Of a stretch of 64,000 bases of DNA, positions 50,373-59,533 are shown in pieces; position 1 is the stretch's first letter; each line of letters opens with the position of its first letter. Below the pieces are notes generated by a model that was given only the letters and a program-made list of their open reading frames with translations, had not been told where the DNA came from and ran no database searches. Made by a program: the position numbers and the translations under genes. The stretch is from Candidatus Aegiribacteria sp. MLS_C. Its GTDB lineage: Bacteria; Fermentibacterota; Fermentibacteria; Fermentibacterales; JCC-6. The DNA lies in NCBI GenBank assembly GCA_002030045.1, contig LQBI01000007.1, positions 25,443 through 89,442 of the forward strand, given 5' to 3'.

Positions 50373-51799
50373 AGCTCTACAACAGCCTGACCCGCAGCCT
50401 GGAGGAGTTCGAACCCCTGGACCCGCCGTATGCGGGAGTCTACGTCTGCGGCCCCACTGTCTACGGGCACAGCCACCTTGGACACGGGAAGACATACGTC
50501 TCCTTCGACGTGCTGATAAGGTACCTGCGCCACCTTGGGTACAGGGTGAGGTACGTACAGAACATAACAGACGTGGGACACCTGACCGACAATGCCGATT
50601 CAGGCGAGGACAAGATCGAGAAACAGGCCAGGCTGGAGAAGCTTGAACCCATGGAGATAGCGGAGAAATACACCAGGTCGTATTTCGAGGACATGGACGC
50701 GCTGAACGTCCTGCGGCCGGATATCTCCCCGAGGGCATCCGGCCACGTGCCCGAGCAGATAGAACTCGTGAGGACGCTGCTGCGGAAGGGACATGCCTAC
50801 GAGGTGGACGGTTACGTCTACTTCTCCGTGGAGAGTTTCCCCGAGTACGGAAAACTCTCCGGCCGAAGGCCCGAAGAGCTTATGGCCGGAACCAGGGTGG
50901 AGATCGACGAGGGCAAGAGGGACCCTAGGGATTTCGCCCTGTGGAAGAAGGCCGGCCCCGACCACATCCTCAGGTGGAACTCTCCCTGGGGCTGGGGCTA
51001 TCCCGGCTGGCACCTGGAGTGTTCTGCCATGGCCATGAGGTACCTGGGCGATACCGTGGACATTCACGGCGGAGGCCTGGAGAACATATTCCCCCATCAC
51101 GAGTCGGAGATCGCCCAGAGCGAGTGCGCCACCGGCAGGCAGTTCGTCAGGTACTGGCTTCACAACAACATGCTTACCGTGGACGGGCAGAAGATGGGCA
51201 AGAGCCTTGGCAACTGGATACTCCTCAAGGACCTCTTCGAGAAGTTCCATCCCATGGTGGTCAGGCTCTACATCCTGAGGAGCCACTACAGGAGCCAGCT
51301 GGACTTCACCGATACGGGTATGGGATCTGCGCTGAGCGGGTTCCGAAGACTGGCCGCGTTCAGGTCGAGGCTCGGAGAACCGGAGGGGGAGGATGGAGCG
51401 CCTTCGGAGGATACGGTCGGTATGCTGCGGGAGGCCGAAACCGTTTTCATGCGTTCGATGGACGACGACCTCAACACTCCGGGAGCGCTTGCCGCCATCT
51501 TCGACATGGTAAGGGCGGGGAACTCAATACTCGATGGGAACGATCGTCCAGCCGACAGGAAGGCCATGGCCGGCGCCATGGACCTCATGGCGGAGGATAT
51601 CCTGGGCCTGGACATCAGGGGCTGGTCGGCATCTTCTGACGATACTTCGGAGCTCTGCGGCATCCTCGCCGAGGCCAGGGGGACACTCCGCAGAAGCAGG
51701 CTCTTCGAGGCAGCCGACAGGATGCGGGATCGTCTGGAGGAGATAGGCTACACCGCCAGGGACCTTCCCGACGGAGGGAGCGAGATCACGAGGAGGTGA
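50369..51799 (+). CDS. cysS: Cysteinyl-tRNA synthetase
   Basis: A 476-residue class I synthetase. HIGH region: YVCGPTVYGHSHLGHG; zinc ligands: the Cys of that motif plus WHLECSAMA and HHESEIAQSE; KMSKS: KMGKSLGNW. GTG start overlapping the trpS stop. The matching tRNA-Cys is at 37792. It is the last gene of the operon that began at 45343. Confidence 0.95.
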   Translation: MKLYNSLTRSLEEFEPLDPPYAGVYVCGPTVYGHSHLGHGKTYVSFDVLIRYLRHLGYRVRYVQNITDVGHLTDNADSGEDKIEKQARLEKLEPMEIAEKYTRSYFEDMDALNVLRPDISPRASGHVPEQIELVRTLLRKGHAYEVDGYVYFSVESFPEYGKLSGRRPEELMAGTRVEIDEGKRDPRDFALWKKAGPDHILRWNSPWGWGYPGWHLECSAMAMRYLGDTVDIHGGGLENIFPHHESEIAQSECATGRQFVRYWLHNNMLTVDGQKMGKSLGNWILLKDLFEKFHPMVVRLYILRSHYRSQLDFTDTGMGSALSGFRRLAAFRSRLGEPEGEDGAPSEDTVGMLREAETVFMRSMDDDLNTPGALAAIFDMVRAGNSILDGNDRPADRKAMAGAMDLMAEDILGLDIRGWSASSDDTSELCGILAEARGTLRRSRLFEAADRMRDRLEEIGYTARDLPDGGSEITRR

Positions 51800-51825
51800 G
51801 GGCCCGGTCACTGGTCCCCGGTCCC
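51800..51825 (+). terminator. Possible bidirectional terminator between convergent genes
   Basis: GGGCCCGG (51800-51807) pairs at 7 of 8 positions with CCGGTCCC (51818-51825) around a 10-base loop that includes the stop codon of the minus-strand gene. A pyrimidine-rich CCCCTTTCCCTCTT follows. Confidence 0.4.
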
Positions 51826-52806
51826 GCCCCTTTCCCTCTTGGACCTTATCCGGTCGGAGAGTATCGATTCGATGAGCCTGCGGTTGTGGGATGCCGTGTC
51901 CGCAAGGGAGGCGAAGAGGAATAGAAGTACCGAGAAGGTTATCAGGAAAAGCCCTCCCAGACCTACCGCGGTGAAGGGCGATATACGACCCACCAGTATC
52001 CACCTGGTGAGGACGAACAGGTCGGCGGCGATTCCCGTGATGAAGAGGACCAGGGCCGGGATGCCGTAGAACTTCCAGGGCCTGTGGTCGTGTGAAATTG
52101 AGTACATGGCCGCCAGGGACAGGAATGCGTACCTCCAGAGGCTGCGGGCCACCCTTGAATCGCCGTGGGGCCGCCGGCCGAGTACCCTTACCGGCACTTC
52201 CATGATGGAAAGCCCCTTGCTGGCCAGGTCTATTATAACCTCCTGGGTGTACGTGAACCTGCTGAAGCTGGAGAGCTTCTCCAGGGCAGCCGGACCGTAG
52301 GCCCTGAATCCGCAGGTTGCGTCGTCGATGTCGATGCCCGACAGCCTGCTCACCAGGCGGGCGACCCTCCTGTTGCCCCATACCTTTATTCCCGGCATGT
52401 CGGGCAGGAGCCCCCGGTCCGAGAACCTGCTGGCGGTGACGAAATCCGCCCTGCCTTCCAGCACCGGTCCAAGCAGCAGGGGTATGTGGGCGGGGTCGAA
52501 CTGGCCGTCGCTGTCTATGGTTACCATCGCGCGGTAGCCGTGTTCCCTTGCGTATTCCAGGGAGGTCCTGAAAGCCTCGCCCAGGCCCAGGTTCCTGCCG
52601 TGGGAGACCACCCTGGAACCCGCCTTCCCGGCCCTCTCGGCGGTGGAGTCCGTAGAGCCGTCGTCCACGGTCAGGATGTCTATCCCTGCACCGAAGGACT
52701 CCCGGGGTATTCCGGACACGACCTGGAATACCGTCGTCTCCTCGTTGAAGGCCGGAAGGGCCACCAGCACGTCAGCCTTTCTTTCCATGAGCGGAAGATA
52801 TACCAT
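51808..52806 (-). CDS. Membrane-anchored GT2 glycosyltransferase (dolichol-phosphate-mannose-synthase-like)
   Basis: A 332-residue protein: residues 10-230 are GT2 (VLVALPAFNEETTVF, TVDDGSTDSTAE, TIDSDGQFDP), followed by two C-terminal helices (about 248-270 and 280-310). The pattern matches polyprenyl-phosphate glycosyltransferases. It is divergent from a GT-C-like protein 57 bp away, which could use the lipid-linked sugar it makes. ATG 52806 is used; ATG 52788 (residue 7) is also possible. Confidence 0.8.
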   Translation of the reverse strand: MVYLPLMERKADVLVALPAFNEETTVFQVVSGIPRESFGAGIDILTVDDGSTDSTAERAGKAGSRVVSHGRNLGLGEAFRTSLEYAREHGYRAMVTIDSDGQFDPAHIPLLLGPVLEGRADFVTASRFSDRGLLPDMPGIKVWGNRRVARLVSRLSGIDIDDATCGFRAYGPAALEKLSSFSRFTYTQEVIIDLASKGLSIMEVPVRVLGRRPHGDSRVARSLWRYAFLSLAAMYSISHDHRPWKFYGIPALVLFITGIAADLFVLTRWILVGRISPFTAVGLGGLFLITFSVLLFLFASLADTASHNRRLIESILSDRIRSKRERGGTGDQ

Positions 52807-52863
52807 GACCGGGGCCGCGGACAGTCCCTTGCCGAAGAGCCGGTTTTGTATTCTTATTCACCG

Positions 52864-54615
52864 ATGACGGTCTTGGTCTATGCTATCTTTCTTCCGGTGG
52901 CGGCACTTTCCATCAGCGGATGGGGATCGCTGGCGCTGCCCCGCGAGGGCGAGTGGTCCCGGAGGTTCGGGGCGGGTACACTGACGGTCTTCTTCCTGAC
53001 CGCCGCCGCCGGATGGTCCGGTGTCCTCGTCCCCGTGGTCCTGTGGACGTTCCTGGCAGCCGGGCTTCTTCTCTGGGCGATATACGGACGGTTCGGAATG
53101 CCGAGAAAGACGATTCTTCTCATCCTCTCCGGGCTTCCGGTGATCCCGCTGGTGATGCTTCCGCCGGCATCGAGGGATGCGCTGATCCACCACCTCTACC
53201 AGGCCAGGCTGTGGCTGGACGCCGGCAGGATAGTAAGACCGGAATGGAGCGGCTTCTTCAGCTACCCCTACCTGACGGAGACACTCTACGCGCTGACCGG
53301 AGGGACCTTCGGCTTCAGGTTCGCAAGAGCGGTGAGCTTCCTGGGGTTCCTTGCCGCCTGTTCGGTGCCCTTCACCTGGTTCCTGTCCAGGGGAAGGAAG
53401 CGTGAAGCGCTCTTCTCGCTCCTGGTGCTCCTGAGCGTGCCTGAACTCTTCAGGAACGCTTCCTGGAGCTACTCGGACTCCTTTCTCGTCTTCTTCGCGC
53501 TCCTTTCCTACAGGGAGATGACCGGACCGGGCGGCAGGCCCGTGATGGCCGTGGTCTGGGGGGCGGCTGCAGCATGCTGCAAGTACAACGGCATGCTGGT
53601 CCTGGTTTCAATCCTGGTCCTGCTTCCCTACTATTTCCGCGGCATCTCGAGAAAGGCACTGGCGGCGTCGCTGCTGGCCGCCCTCTTCGTCTGCGGCTGG
53701 TGGGCCCTGCCCAATCTGCTGCAGTGGGGTAATCCCGTTTACCCGCTGATGGAGGGCCTCTTCGGTCCTGAAGCGCAGACAGGCTCGAGGGAAGCCGGCT
53801 ATTTCGCCAGCGCCGGGTTCGGGACCTCGCTGCACGGTCCCCTGGATTACCTGCTGCTGCCCGTGAGGATGTCGATCCACGGCAGGTGGGACGACCCGGT
53901 CCACTTCGACGGGGCCAGCGGACCCCTTCTGCTGGCCGGGGCCATAATGGCTCTCCCCGTCCTCAGGGGCAAGCGGAGGAAGTTCATGCTTCCGATCCTG
54001 TACCTGCTGCTGGCACTGGCTTTCAAGGGGCAGGCGGTCAGGACCCGGTACATGCTTCCCGGGCTGGCTATGCTGGCCTTCCCTGTCTCCGAGACCCTTA
54101 CCAGTCTGACCGACCGTTCCAGGAGCAGTCTCGTAAGGACCTCCACCGCTGCGCTGACCTCCGTGTGCATTGTCTGGTCGGGAGTGATGCTGGCAGGGCT
54201 TTACGTGGACCAGAGACCCTTCGATCTCCCTCCGGACGGGGATTACCTGGAAAGGGAACTGCCCCATCACCGGTTCTTCGAGGAGTGCGACCGTTTCGTC
54301 TCACCGGATGATACCACAATGATGATCAATATAGGCAGGGTCTTCTACTATCCCGGGCACGCTGTCTTCGACGAGCACAGGGCTCCGCTCGAACTGGTCC
54401 GGATGTTCTGGGCAGGAATGGACTCGGAAGATGTATCGGACTCACTCAGCAGGGCGGGGATCGATCTGGTCGCCGCCGACATGTTCCTGACTTCGATCAA
54501 CGTCCCGCCCGTGCTGGAGGGGGAGGAACTGGAGAACTGGCGGGAATTCGTCTCCCTCGGACTGGAACCCCTCCTGACGGTGGACAGCTACGTCCTTTTC
54601 AGGCTGCGCCGGTGA
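52864..54615 (+). CDS. Polytopic GT-C-like glycosyltransferase
   Basis: A 583-residue membrane protein with about 12 helices. After the third helix, LPPASRDALIHHLYQARLWL provides the acidic/His first-loop motif usual for GT-C (GT39/83) enzymes using lipid-phosphate sugars. The C-terminal 120 or so residues form a soluble domain. ATG 52864 is where hydrophobic coding starts; the open frame upstream is antisense to the GT2 gene. The 57-bp gap is a likely divergent promoter region, though no clear hexamers are seen. Confidence 0.65.
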   Translation: MTVLVYAIFLPVAALSISGWGSLALPREGEWSRRFGAGTLTVFFLTAAAGWSGVLVPVVLWTFLAAGLLLWAIYGRFGMPRKTILLILSGLPVIPLVMLPPASRDALIHHLYQARLWLDAGRIVRPEWSGFFSYPYLTETLYALTGGTFGFRFARAVSFLGFLAACSVPFTWFLSRGRKREALFSLLVLLSVPELFRNASWSYSDSFLVFFALLSYREMTGPGGRPVMAVVWGAAAACCKYNGMLVLVSILVLLPYYFRGISRKALAASLLAALFVCGWWALPNLLQWGNPVYPLMEGLFGPEAQTGSREAGYFASAGFGTSLHGPLDYLLLPVRMSIHGRWDDPVHFDGASGPLLLAGAIMALPVLRGKRRKFMLPILYLLLALAFKGQAVRTRYMLPGLAMLAFPVSETLTSLTDRSRSSLVRTSTAALTSVCIVWSGVMLAGLYVDQRPFDLPPDGDYLERELPHHRFFEECDRFVSPDDTTMMINIGRVFYYPGHAVFDEHRAPLELVRMFWAGMDSEDVSDSLSRAGIDLVAADMFLTSINVPPVLEGEELENWREFVSLGLEPLLTVDSYVLFRLRR

Positions 54616-54708
54616 GGCAGCCGCCGCAGATACGAACTTACCTGTCTGTTAATATTAAAGTGAATTGTCAAGGACGGCAAAGATCTCTTCAGGGCAACGT
54701 ACCGGCGC

Positions 54709-55008
54709 CTAGTCCTCCAGGGAGTCCAGTATCCTGTTCAGGAGCACCTTCTCGTCGTTGATGTTGTCCAGGTCTATGGGGAGTGTCGAGAGGGCATCGA
54801 TGTATGCCCGTATTATGGTGGCCTTCGTAATCCTCTGAGACCTGTGGTGTCTGTCCCTGTTCTGCGTAACGGTCCTGGCTATCCTGGTGAGGAGTTCCTC
54901 CTGGTCGGGCCTGACCGGAACGGTGAGCCTGACGGTGGGTTCCTCGTGGTCCTGGATGTCGGATATCCGCGATATCAGCCTGGATGCGCTCTTCGGATCA
55001 GTTTCCAT
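54709..55008 (-). CDS. Small putative DNA-binding protein (ribbon-helix-helix-like)
   Basis: A 99-residue protein. TVRLTVPVRPDQEELLTRIA followed by a helix and ITKATIIRAYIDALSTL resembles the strand-helix-helix order of RHH regulators with an extended first helix. ATG 55008 was chosen because GGAGGTTGAAATG is a near-perfect ribosome site; the frame is open further upstream but without coding character. It is a lone gene between the membrane protein and pilus operon. RHH assignment is inference. Confidence 0.55.
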   Translation of the reverse strand: METDPKSASRLISRISDIQDHEEPTVRLTVPVRPDQEELLTRIARTVTQNRDRHHRSQRITKATIIRAYIDALSTLPIDLDNINDEKVLLNRILDSLED

Positions 55009-55026
55009 TTCAACCTCCGGGTGAGG

Positions 55027-55055
55027 AAGATACAGGGTTTGACAATGGCAGTCAA
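55027..55055 (-). promoter_or_regulatory. Promoter of the small RHH-like gene
   Basis: On the minus strand TTGACT (55055-55050), 17 bases, then TATCTT (55032-55027). The start would be only about 10-15 bases before the ATG, so the leader is very short. Confidence 0.5.
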
Positions 55056-55269
55056 GTGAAGTATGAAATTCCATAGTTATGAATTTAGGGTATTGACGCA
55101 GGGTCCGAAACATGGTAAAGTTCGAATTAAGAAGATGAAGGGCGGGAATTTTGGAACATTGCGCTGATCGTGAATGCCCTATAAATTATTCATGTCGCAC
55201 TGATAATATCGCCGGAAGGGTGATGGAATATTAAATGAGGTCGAAGGGCCACCTGAAGAAAGGAAGATA

Positions 55270-57087
55270 ATGTTCATCTTCGGAAGATCAGGCGGGGGAT
55301 CTGTTGGTCTTGATATCGGAAGCCATTCTATCAAGGCTGTCCAGTTGACGGGGTCCAGCAAGGCACTCACCCTCTCCAGCTATGCCATTCAGGAACTCTC
55401 TCCTGGGACCATAGTGGACGGCGAGGTCGTCAACCGAGAACACCTGATAGATACGGTGCACGATGTCATCCGGCAGGCCGGCATCAAAACCAGCGTCAAG
55501 AGCATACACAGCGCCGTATCCGGGAGGAGCGTCATCGTAAGACGGATCCCGATGGAGAAGATGTCGGAGCAGGATGCCCGGCAGGCCATACAGTGGGAGG
55601 CCGAGCAGCACATCCCGTTCCGGATCGACGAGGTCAGTCTCGATTTCAAGATCATAAACCCCGAGATCGCACCGGGGCAGATGGAAGTCCTCCTGGTGGC
55701 CGCCAAGAAGGAAGTGGTCGACCTCCACAGGGGAATACTCCAGGGCGCCGGGCTCAAGCCGTCCACAGTCGAACTCGAGCAGTTCTCGCTACAGCGAGTC
55801 TACCAGCACGCCTACAAACCCGCTGCCGACGAATGCGCCACAATACTCAACATAGGCGCCGAGGTCACCAACATGGTGGTGGTCAGGAACGGTCTTCCAA
55901 GCTTCAACCGTGACCTCTCCATAGGCGGCTCGAGGTTCATCGAGGCTCTCCAGAGGTCCCTGGGTCTGGAGTACGATGTAGCCCTGGGCGTCCTCAAGGG
56001 CAACGTCCCCGAAGGGATATCCTCCGACGAGGTCCACGCAGCCATCGGCAAGGTCATAGAGGAACTCTCCACCAGCATCAGGCGTTCCTTCATCACCTAC
56101 CAGGCATCCGGTGAGAACACCCGCATAGACAAAATGTTCATAAGCGGAGGCTGCGCCCTCATGCCGGGGCTCGCATCGATACTCAGCGAGCAGCACGGGC
56201 TCCCTGTTGAGCACCTGCAGCCCTTCAGGAACATCACCATCCCGGAGGACGTGATCTCCGACAGCGAGGTCGACTCCCTGGGAGCGATCCTGGCGGTCTG
56301 TACCGGGCTCGCCCTTCGCGACTACGAACCCAGTCTGGTGGACATCAACATACTGGAGGAGCCGGAAGGCAAGAAGAAGAAAGCAGCTGCGGCACCGGCC
56401 GAGGCCAGGTCAACCGCGCTCCTCACGGTGCTGGCCATCATTCCCTTCATAGCCCTGATAGCCGGAGGCGTACTTGCCTACATGGACTACCAGGACCTGA
56501 AGGACAGGGAAGTCGAGCTCAACCAGGAGATCCAGCAGGTCCAGGAGCAGATCGCTCAGCTGGGGATCCAGCTGGACCAGCAGGCTGAGGCCGAGAGGCT
56601 CGAGGCTGCTGTGGAGAGGAAGAGACAGCAGATTGTCGACCTCTCCCTCGACCAGAAATACACCGTCTACGTAGTGGAGTACCTCTGCAGGTCGCTGTAT
56701 CCCGAGGTCATCACCCCTGGCACCAGGATCGACAAGGGAATATATCTCACCAGCATGGTGGTCATGCCGGAACAGGTGAGCATAGCCGGCGTTGCCAAGA
56801 CCTGGGGCGACATCATCGAATTCCAGCAGCAGGTGGTGGAGATAATGCCCGACGGCAGAACACCGCTCTTCACGCTTGACGAATACGGGCAGACCTACAC
56901 CCTTGCTTCCGACCAGGCCAGGACGGGCAGCAGGAGGTACAATTTCGAGATGGTGATAGGAGTGAATTCGAACTCCCTGGCTCCGCTGGTGGGTGAGTTC
57001 GCCGGTGAGTCCAGGGAATTTACGGGAGCGACCGAGGAACCGGGCGGGACCGAAAGCAGTCCTGAGCAGACAGGGGAGGAATCATGA
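55270..57087 (+). CDS. pilM: Type IV pilus assembly protein: PilM-PilN fusion
   Basis: A 605-residue fusion. Residues 1-360 are PilM, an actin-like cytoplasmic ATPase: GLDIGSHSIKAVQL, IQWEAEQHIPF, LNIGAEVTNMVVV, FISGGCALMPGL. Residues about 375-590 are PilN-like: one membrane helix (about 378-400), a coiled coil (REVELNQEIQQVQEQIAQL), then a periplasmic ferredoxin-like domain. PilM normally binds the PilN N-terminal cytoplasmic tail, so the fusion makes that contact covalent. AGGAAG precedes the ATG. First gene of the pilus operon; it overlaps the next gene by 4 bases. Confidence 0.85.
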   Translation: MFIFGRSGGGSVGLDIGSHSIKAVQLTGSSKALTLSSYAIQELSPGTIVDGEVVNREHLIDTVHDVIRQAGIKTSVKSIHSAVSGRSVIVRRIPMEKMSEQDARQAIQWEAEQHIPFRIDEVSLDFKIINPEIAPGQMEVLLVAAKKEVVDLHRGILQGAGLKPSTVELEQFSLQRVYQHAYKPAADECATILNIGAEVTNMVVVRNGLPSFNRDLSIGGSRFIEALQRSLGLEYDVALGVLKGNVPEGISSDEVHAAIGKVIEELSTSIRRSFITYQASGENTRIDKMFISGGCALMPGLASILSEQHGLPVEHLQPFRNITIPEDVISDSEVDSLGAILAVCTGLALRDYEPSLVDINILEEPEGKKKKAAAAPAEARSTALLTVLAIIPFIALIAGGVLAYMDYQDLKDREVELNQEIQQVQEQIAQLGIQLDQQAEAERLEAAVERKRQQIVDLSLDQKYTVYVVEYLCRSLYPEVITPGTRIDKGIYLTSMVVMPEQVSIAGVAKTWGDIIEFQQQVVEIMPDGRTPLFTLDEYGQTYTLASDQARTGSRRYNFEMVIGVNSNSLAPLVGEFAGESREFTGATEEPGGTESSPEQTGEES

Positions 57088-57503
57088 GAAGTTACGTTTT
57101 CACGGCAGCGGTTATGCTCGTCCTGATCGCCGCCGGGTGCAACCCGGTGGGCATGGACGACACCAGGTGCTACGTCCTGGGAAGGATATTCGAGGATGCT
57201 TCCCATACCACCGGTGCTGAGGACGTCGGAGTCTTCACGATGGGTACCCAGGAGTCCTACACGACGATGACCAACGAGAACGGTGACTTCTTCATCGAGA
57301 TCCAGCTCTACCCCGAAGTGGGCACCGAGCAGGGAGGGACGTCCGGCTCGGTCACCTTTGGGCTGCAGGCAACCTACACGGGCGGGCCCGGTACTATCCA
57401 GTACATCTACGGCAACGAGGACGAGTTCGAGTTCACCCTCTTCGGAGGAGACACGCTCAACGTGTACGACATCGACCTCACGATGTTCAAACCGGTGAGC
57501 TGA
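57084..57503 (+). CDS. Lipoprotein within the pilus operon
   Basis: A 139-residue lipoprotein with lipobox LIAAGC at residue 19. The mature domain looks like a carboxypeptidase-regulatory-type beta-sandwich (TMTNENGDFFIEIQLYP). ATGA coupling to pilMN and position before pilO suggest a pilus or outer-membrane accessory role, not seen in standard pilMNOPQ operons. Confidence 0.6.
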   Translation: MRSYVFTAAVMLVLIAAGCNPVGMDDTRCYVLGRIFEDASHTTGAEDVGVFTMGTQESYTTMTNENGDFFIEIQLYPEVGTEQGGTSGSVTFGLQATYTGGPGTIQYIYGNEDEFEFTLFGGDTLNVYDIDLTMFKPVS

Positions 57504-57544
57504 TGATCCCGATGGGATATAGGAAAATAAAGGGGGGTTGAGAT

Positions 57545-58102
57545 ATGAACGCCTATCTTAGAGACCCCAGGTTCTATGTGATGATAGTCGGTATCATCCT
57601 GGTCGCGGCATTGATATATCTGTATCCCAGGGAGATCTCAGGAGATATCAAGCAGAGGATCGAAGAGGCCGAGCAGAACCTGGAGATGGAACAGGCGGAG
57701 CTGGCGTCGCTGCAGGCGGGAACGGCTTCGGACCTGGCCATACTTGAGCAGGAGATAAACCGCCTGAACCAGCAGCTGACGGAACTGGACAGGTACCTTC
57801 CCAGGAGCTACGACCAGGACGAGGTACTGTCCATGCTCACGGAGAACGCCGAGAACAGCGGACTGCAGATATACGAGCTGACGCCGCTGCCTCCCAGCAC
57901 CCAGGGAGACTTCCTGGTGTACGCGTGGCAGATACACCTCACCGGGCGCTTCCACAGGCTCGGTGTCTTCCTGGACCAGCTGACCCAGCAGATGATGATA
58001 ACCTCCGTGACCGATCTCACGGTCATTCAGAGGAAGGCTTCCGACGGAAGCTACGACAATATGGAGGCGAACTTCACAGTATCCGCCTTCGTGCAGCCAT
58101 AG
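57545..58102 (+). CDS. pilO: Type IV pilus inner-membrane platform protein PilO
   Basis: A 185-residue protein of typical PilO length: one N-terminal helix (residues 10-26), a coiled coil (about 35-75, AEQNLEMEQAELASLQAG), then a ferredoxin-like domain ending TVSAFVQP. Position between PilN and PilP fits. GGGGGG lies 8 bases before the ATG. Confidence 0.8.
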   Translation: MNAYLRDPRFYVMIVGIILVAALIYLYPREISGDIKQRIEEAEQNLEMEQAELASLQAGTASDLAILEQEINRLNQQLTELDRYLPRSYDQDEVLSMLTENAENSGLQIYELTPLPPSTQGDFLVYAWQIHLTGRFHRLGVFLDQLTQQMMITSVTDLTVIQRKASDGSYDNMEANFTVSAFVQP

Positions 58103-58120
58103 GGGAGGGAGGATAGAGAG

Positions 58121-59533
58121 ATGACACTTAAGAGCAAGCTGACCTTCACAGCCCTCCTCGCATCGGCTGTGATCCTGATGCTGCCCGGCTGCGGCGACAG
58201 CGGCGGTCGGGAAGCGGCTTCCGCGGACCCCGGTACTTCGATCACCGTGGTCTCCGATCCCGATGTGCACGGCTGGATGGAGATGGCCCTCTCACAGGCT
58301 CCCCCCGTGATGGCGGAGACCGGTGAGAGCACAGCCTGGATGCTGTTCGACGGGGGTAACCTGCTTCGTTTCAGCACTCAGAGCGGGAGGTGGAATTCCT
58401 ACACTCTCGACGGTCTCGGCGAAGTGGTGGATTTCCAGCTCTGCGGCGATTCCCCGGTACTCCTTACGGAGGACCGGATCCACATCTTCGACGAGGAACA
58501 GGTCGAGACAGTTTCCGAGACTCTTCCCGAGGGGTTCGACCCGGTGGAGTTCTCGGTCAGCGGCGAGGACCTGGCGGTACTCGGAGCCGACGGCGGCATA
58601 GCCGTGATGAACGACGAGGGTTTCTCGGTCTACCGTCCCGAGGAACAGGTGGATCCTGCGGGTTTCCTGCAGAAGGTTGGTCCCGACTGGATCTACATGC
58701 TTCAGGGAGGCGGCCTGGTATTCTTCGACCCCACGATCGCCCTCTGGCAGTTCGAGGAATCCCCGGCAGGGGAAATGCTGACCTCCTCCAGCAACATCCT
58801 CTTCCTCGGGATGAACGACAGCATCCTCGTACGTACGGCCCCCGGCGAATGGACGTTCCATGCAGGCGGGAAGCTCTTTGACGGAGGGCTCGTCCTGAAC
58901 CCGACGGGTGTATCCTCCATAATGTCACCGGGTGACATCATAGCCGATTCCCCCGCCATCGCGCCGTCCAGCATGCTGGCGATGGAAGGTTTCCGCGAAC
59001 CCATATGGGCGATGGACGACCTTGGCATGACGGTGTACTCGAGCCTCGGTATGGTCGAGACGAGTCTCCCCTACTACGAGACACAGAGGGTTTCCTGCTC
59101 CATGGCCGGACAGGGTTCCGGCGGCATGCAGGGCAGCCCCGCCTCCGTCAGCGACATGATCCAGTCCGGAGGCGGCACTTTCAGGATCTACGAATCGGTA
59201 TCCATCAGGCCCGATCCGTTCACCGAGTTCTCAACGGAGACAAGGGACGCCAGGCGCGATCTCGAGACCATCTCCGTCGAGGAGTTCAGGCTTGTGGGCA
59301 TAACCCTCGATCCGGTGGGCGGCGACCAGGCAATGGTGGAAGATGGCATCGGAGTACCCTACGTGATCTACGAAGGTACTGTTCTGGCCAACAACTCCCA
59401 TGTTGCGGAGATCACAAGTAACGAAGTTATCGTGATACAGGATGTTATTGTTGATTACAGCGCTAGGGGCGGAGGGGAAACCACGATCCCGACGATCTAC
59501 TCTCTGCGTCTACATGAAGAAGGTGGTCTGTGA
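58121..59533 (+). CDS. PilP-like pilus lipoprotein with N-terminal propeller-like extension
   Basis: A 470-residue lipoprotein (lipobox LMLPGCG). The last 90 or so residues match PilP: RPDPFTEFSTETRD, VEEFRLVGITLDPVGGDQ, AMVEDGIGVPYVIYEGT. Residues about 40-330 are an added beta-repeat region (AWMLFDGGNLLRF, IYMLQGGGLVFFD) resembling a propeller. Standard PilP is about 170 residues, so this is an enlarged form linking the PilNO platform to the PilQ secretin. The stop overlaps the pilQ start. Confidence 0.75.
   Translation: MTLKSKLTFTALLASAVILMLPGCGDSGGREAASADPGTSITVVSDPDVHGWMEMALSQAPPVMAETGESTAWMLFDGGNLLRFSTQSGRWNSYTLDGLGEVVDFQLCGDSPVLLTEDRIHIFDEEQVETVSETLPEGFDPVEFSVSGEDLAVLGADGGIAVMNDEGFSVYRPEEQVDPAGFLQKVGPDWIYMLQGGGLVFFDPTIALWQFEESPAGEMLTSSSNILFLGMNDSILVRTAPGEWTFHAGGKLFDGGLVLNPTGVSSIMSPGDIIADSPAIAPSSMLAMEGFREPIWAMDDLGMTVYSSLGMVETSLPYYETQRVSCSMAGQGSGGMQGSPASVSDMIQSGGGTFRIYESVSIRPDPFTEFSTETRDARRDLETISVEEFRLVGITLDPVGGDQAMVEDGIGVPYVIYEGTVLANNSHVAEITSNEVIVIQDVIVDYSARGGGETTIPTIYSLRLHEEGGL

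Noticed and set aside
52165-52863. Upstream extension of the GT-C-like gene in the same frame
   Set aside because: It runs antisense through the GT2 gene, which has clear motifs; hydrophobic coding starts at ATG 52864.
55093-55121. A promoter for the pilus operon (TTGACG, 17 bases, TAAAGT)
   Set aside because: The -10 match is poor and TATAAA near 55180 is an equal alternative; neither has a good partner, so no call was made.
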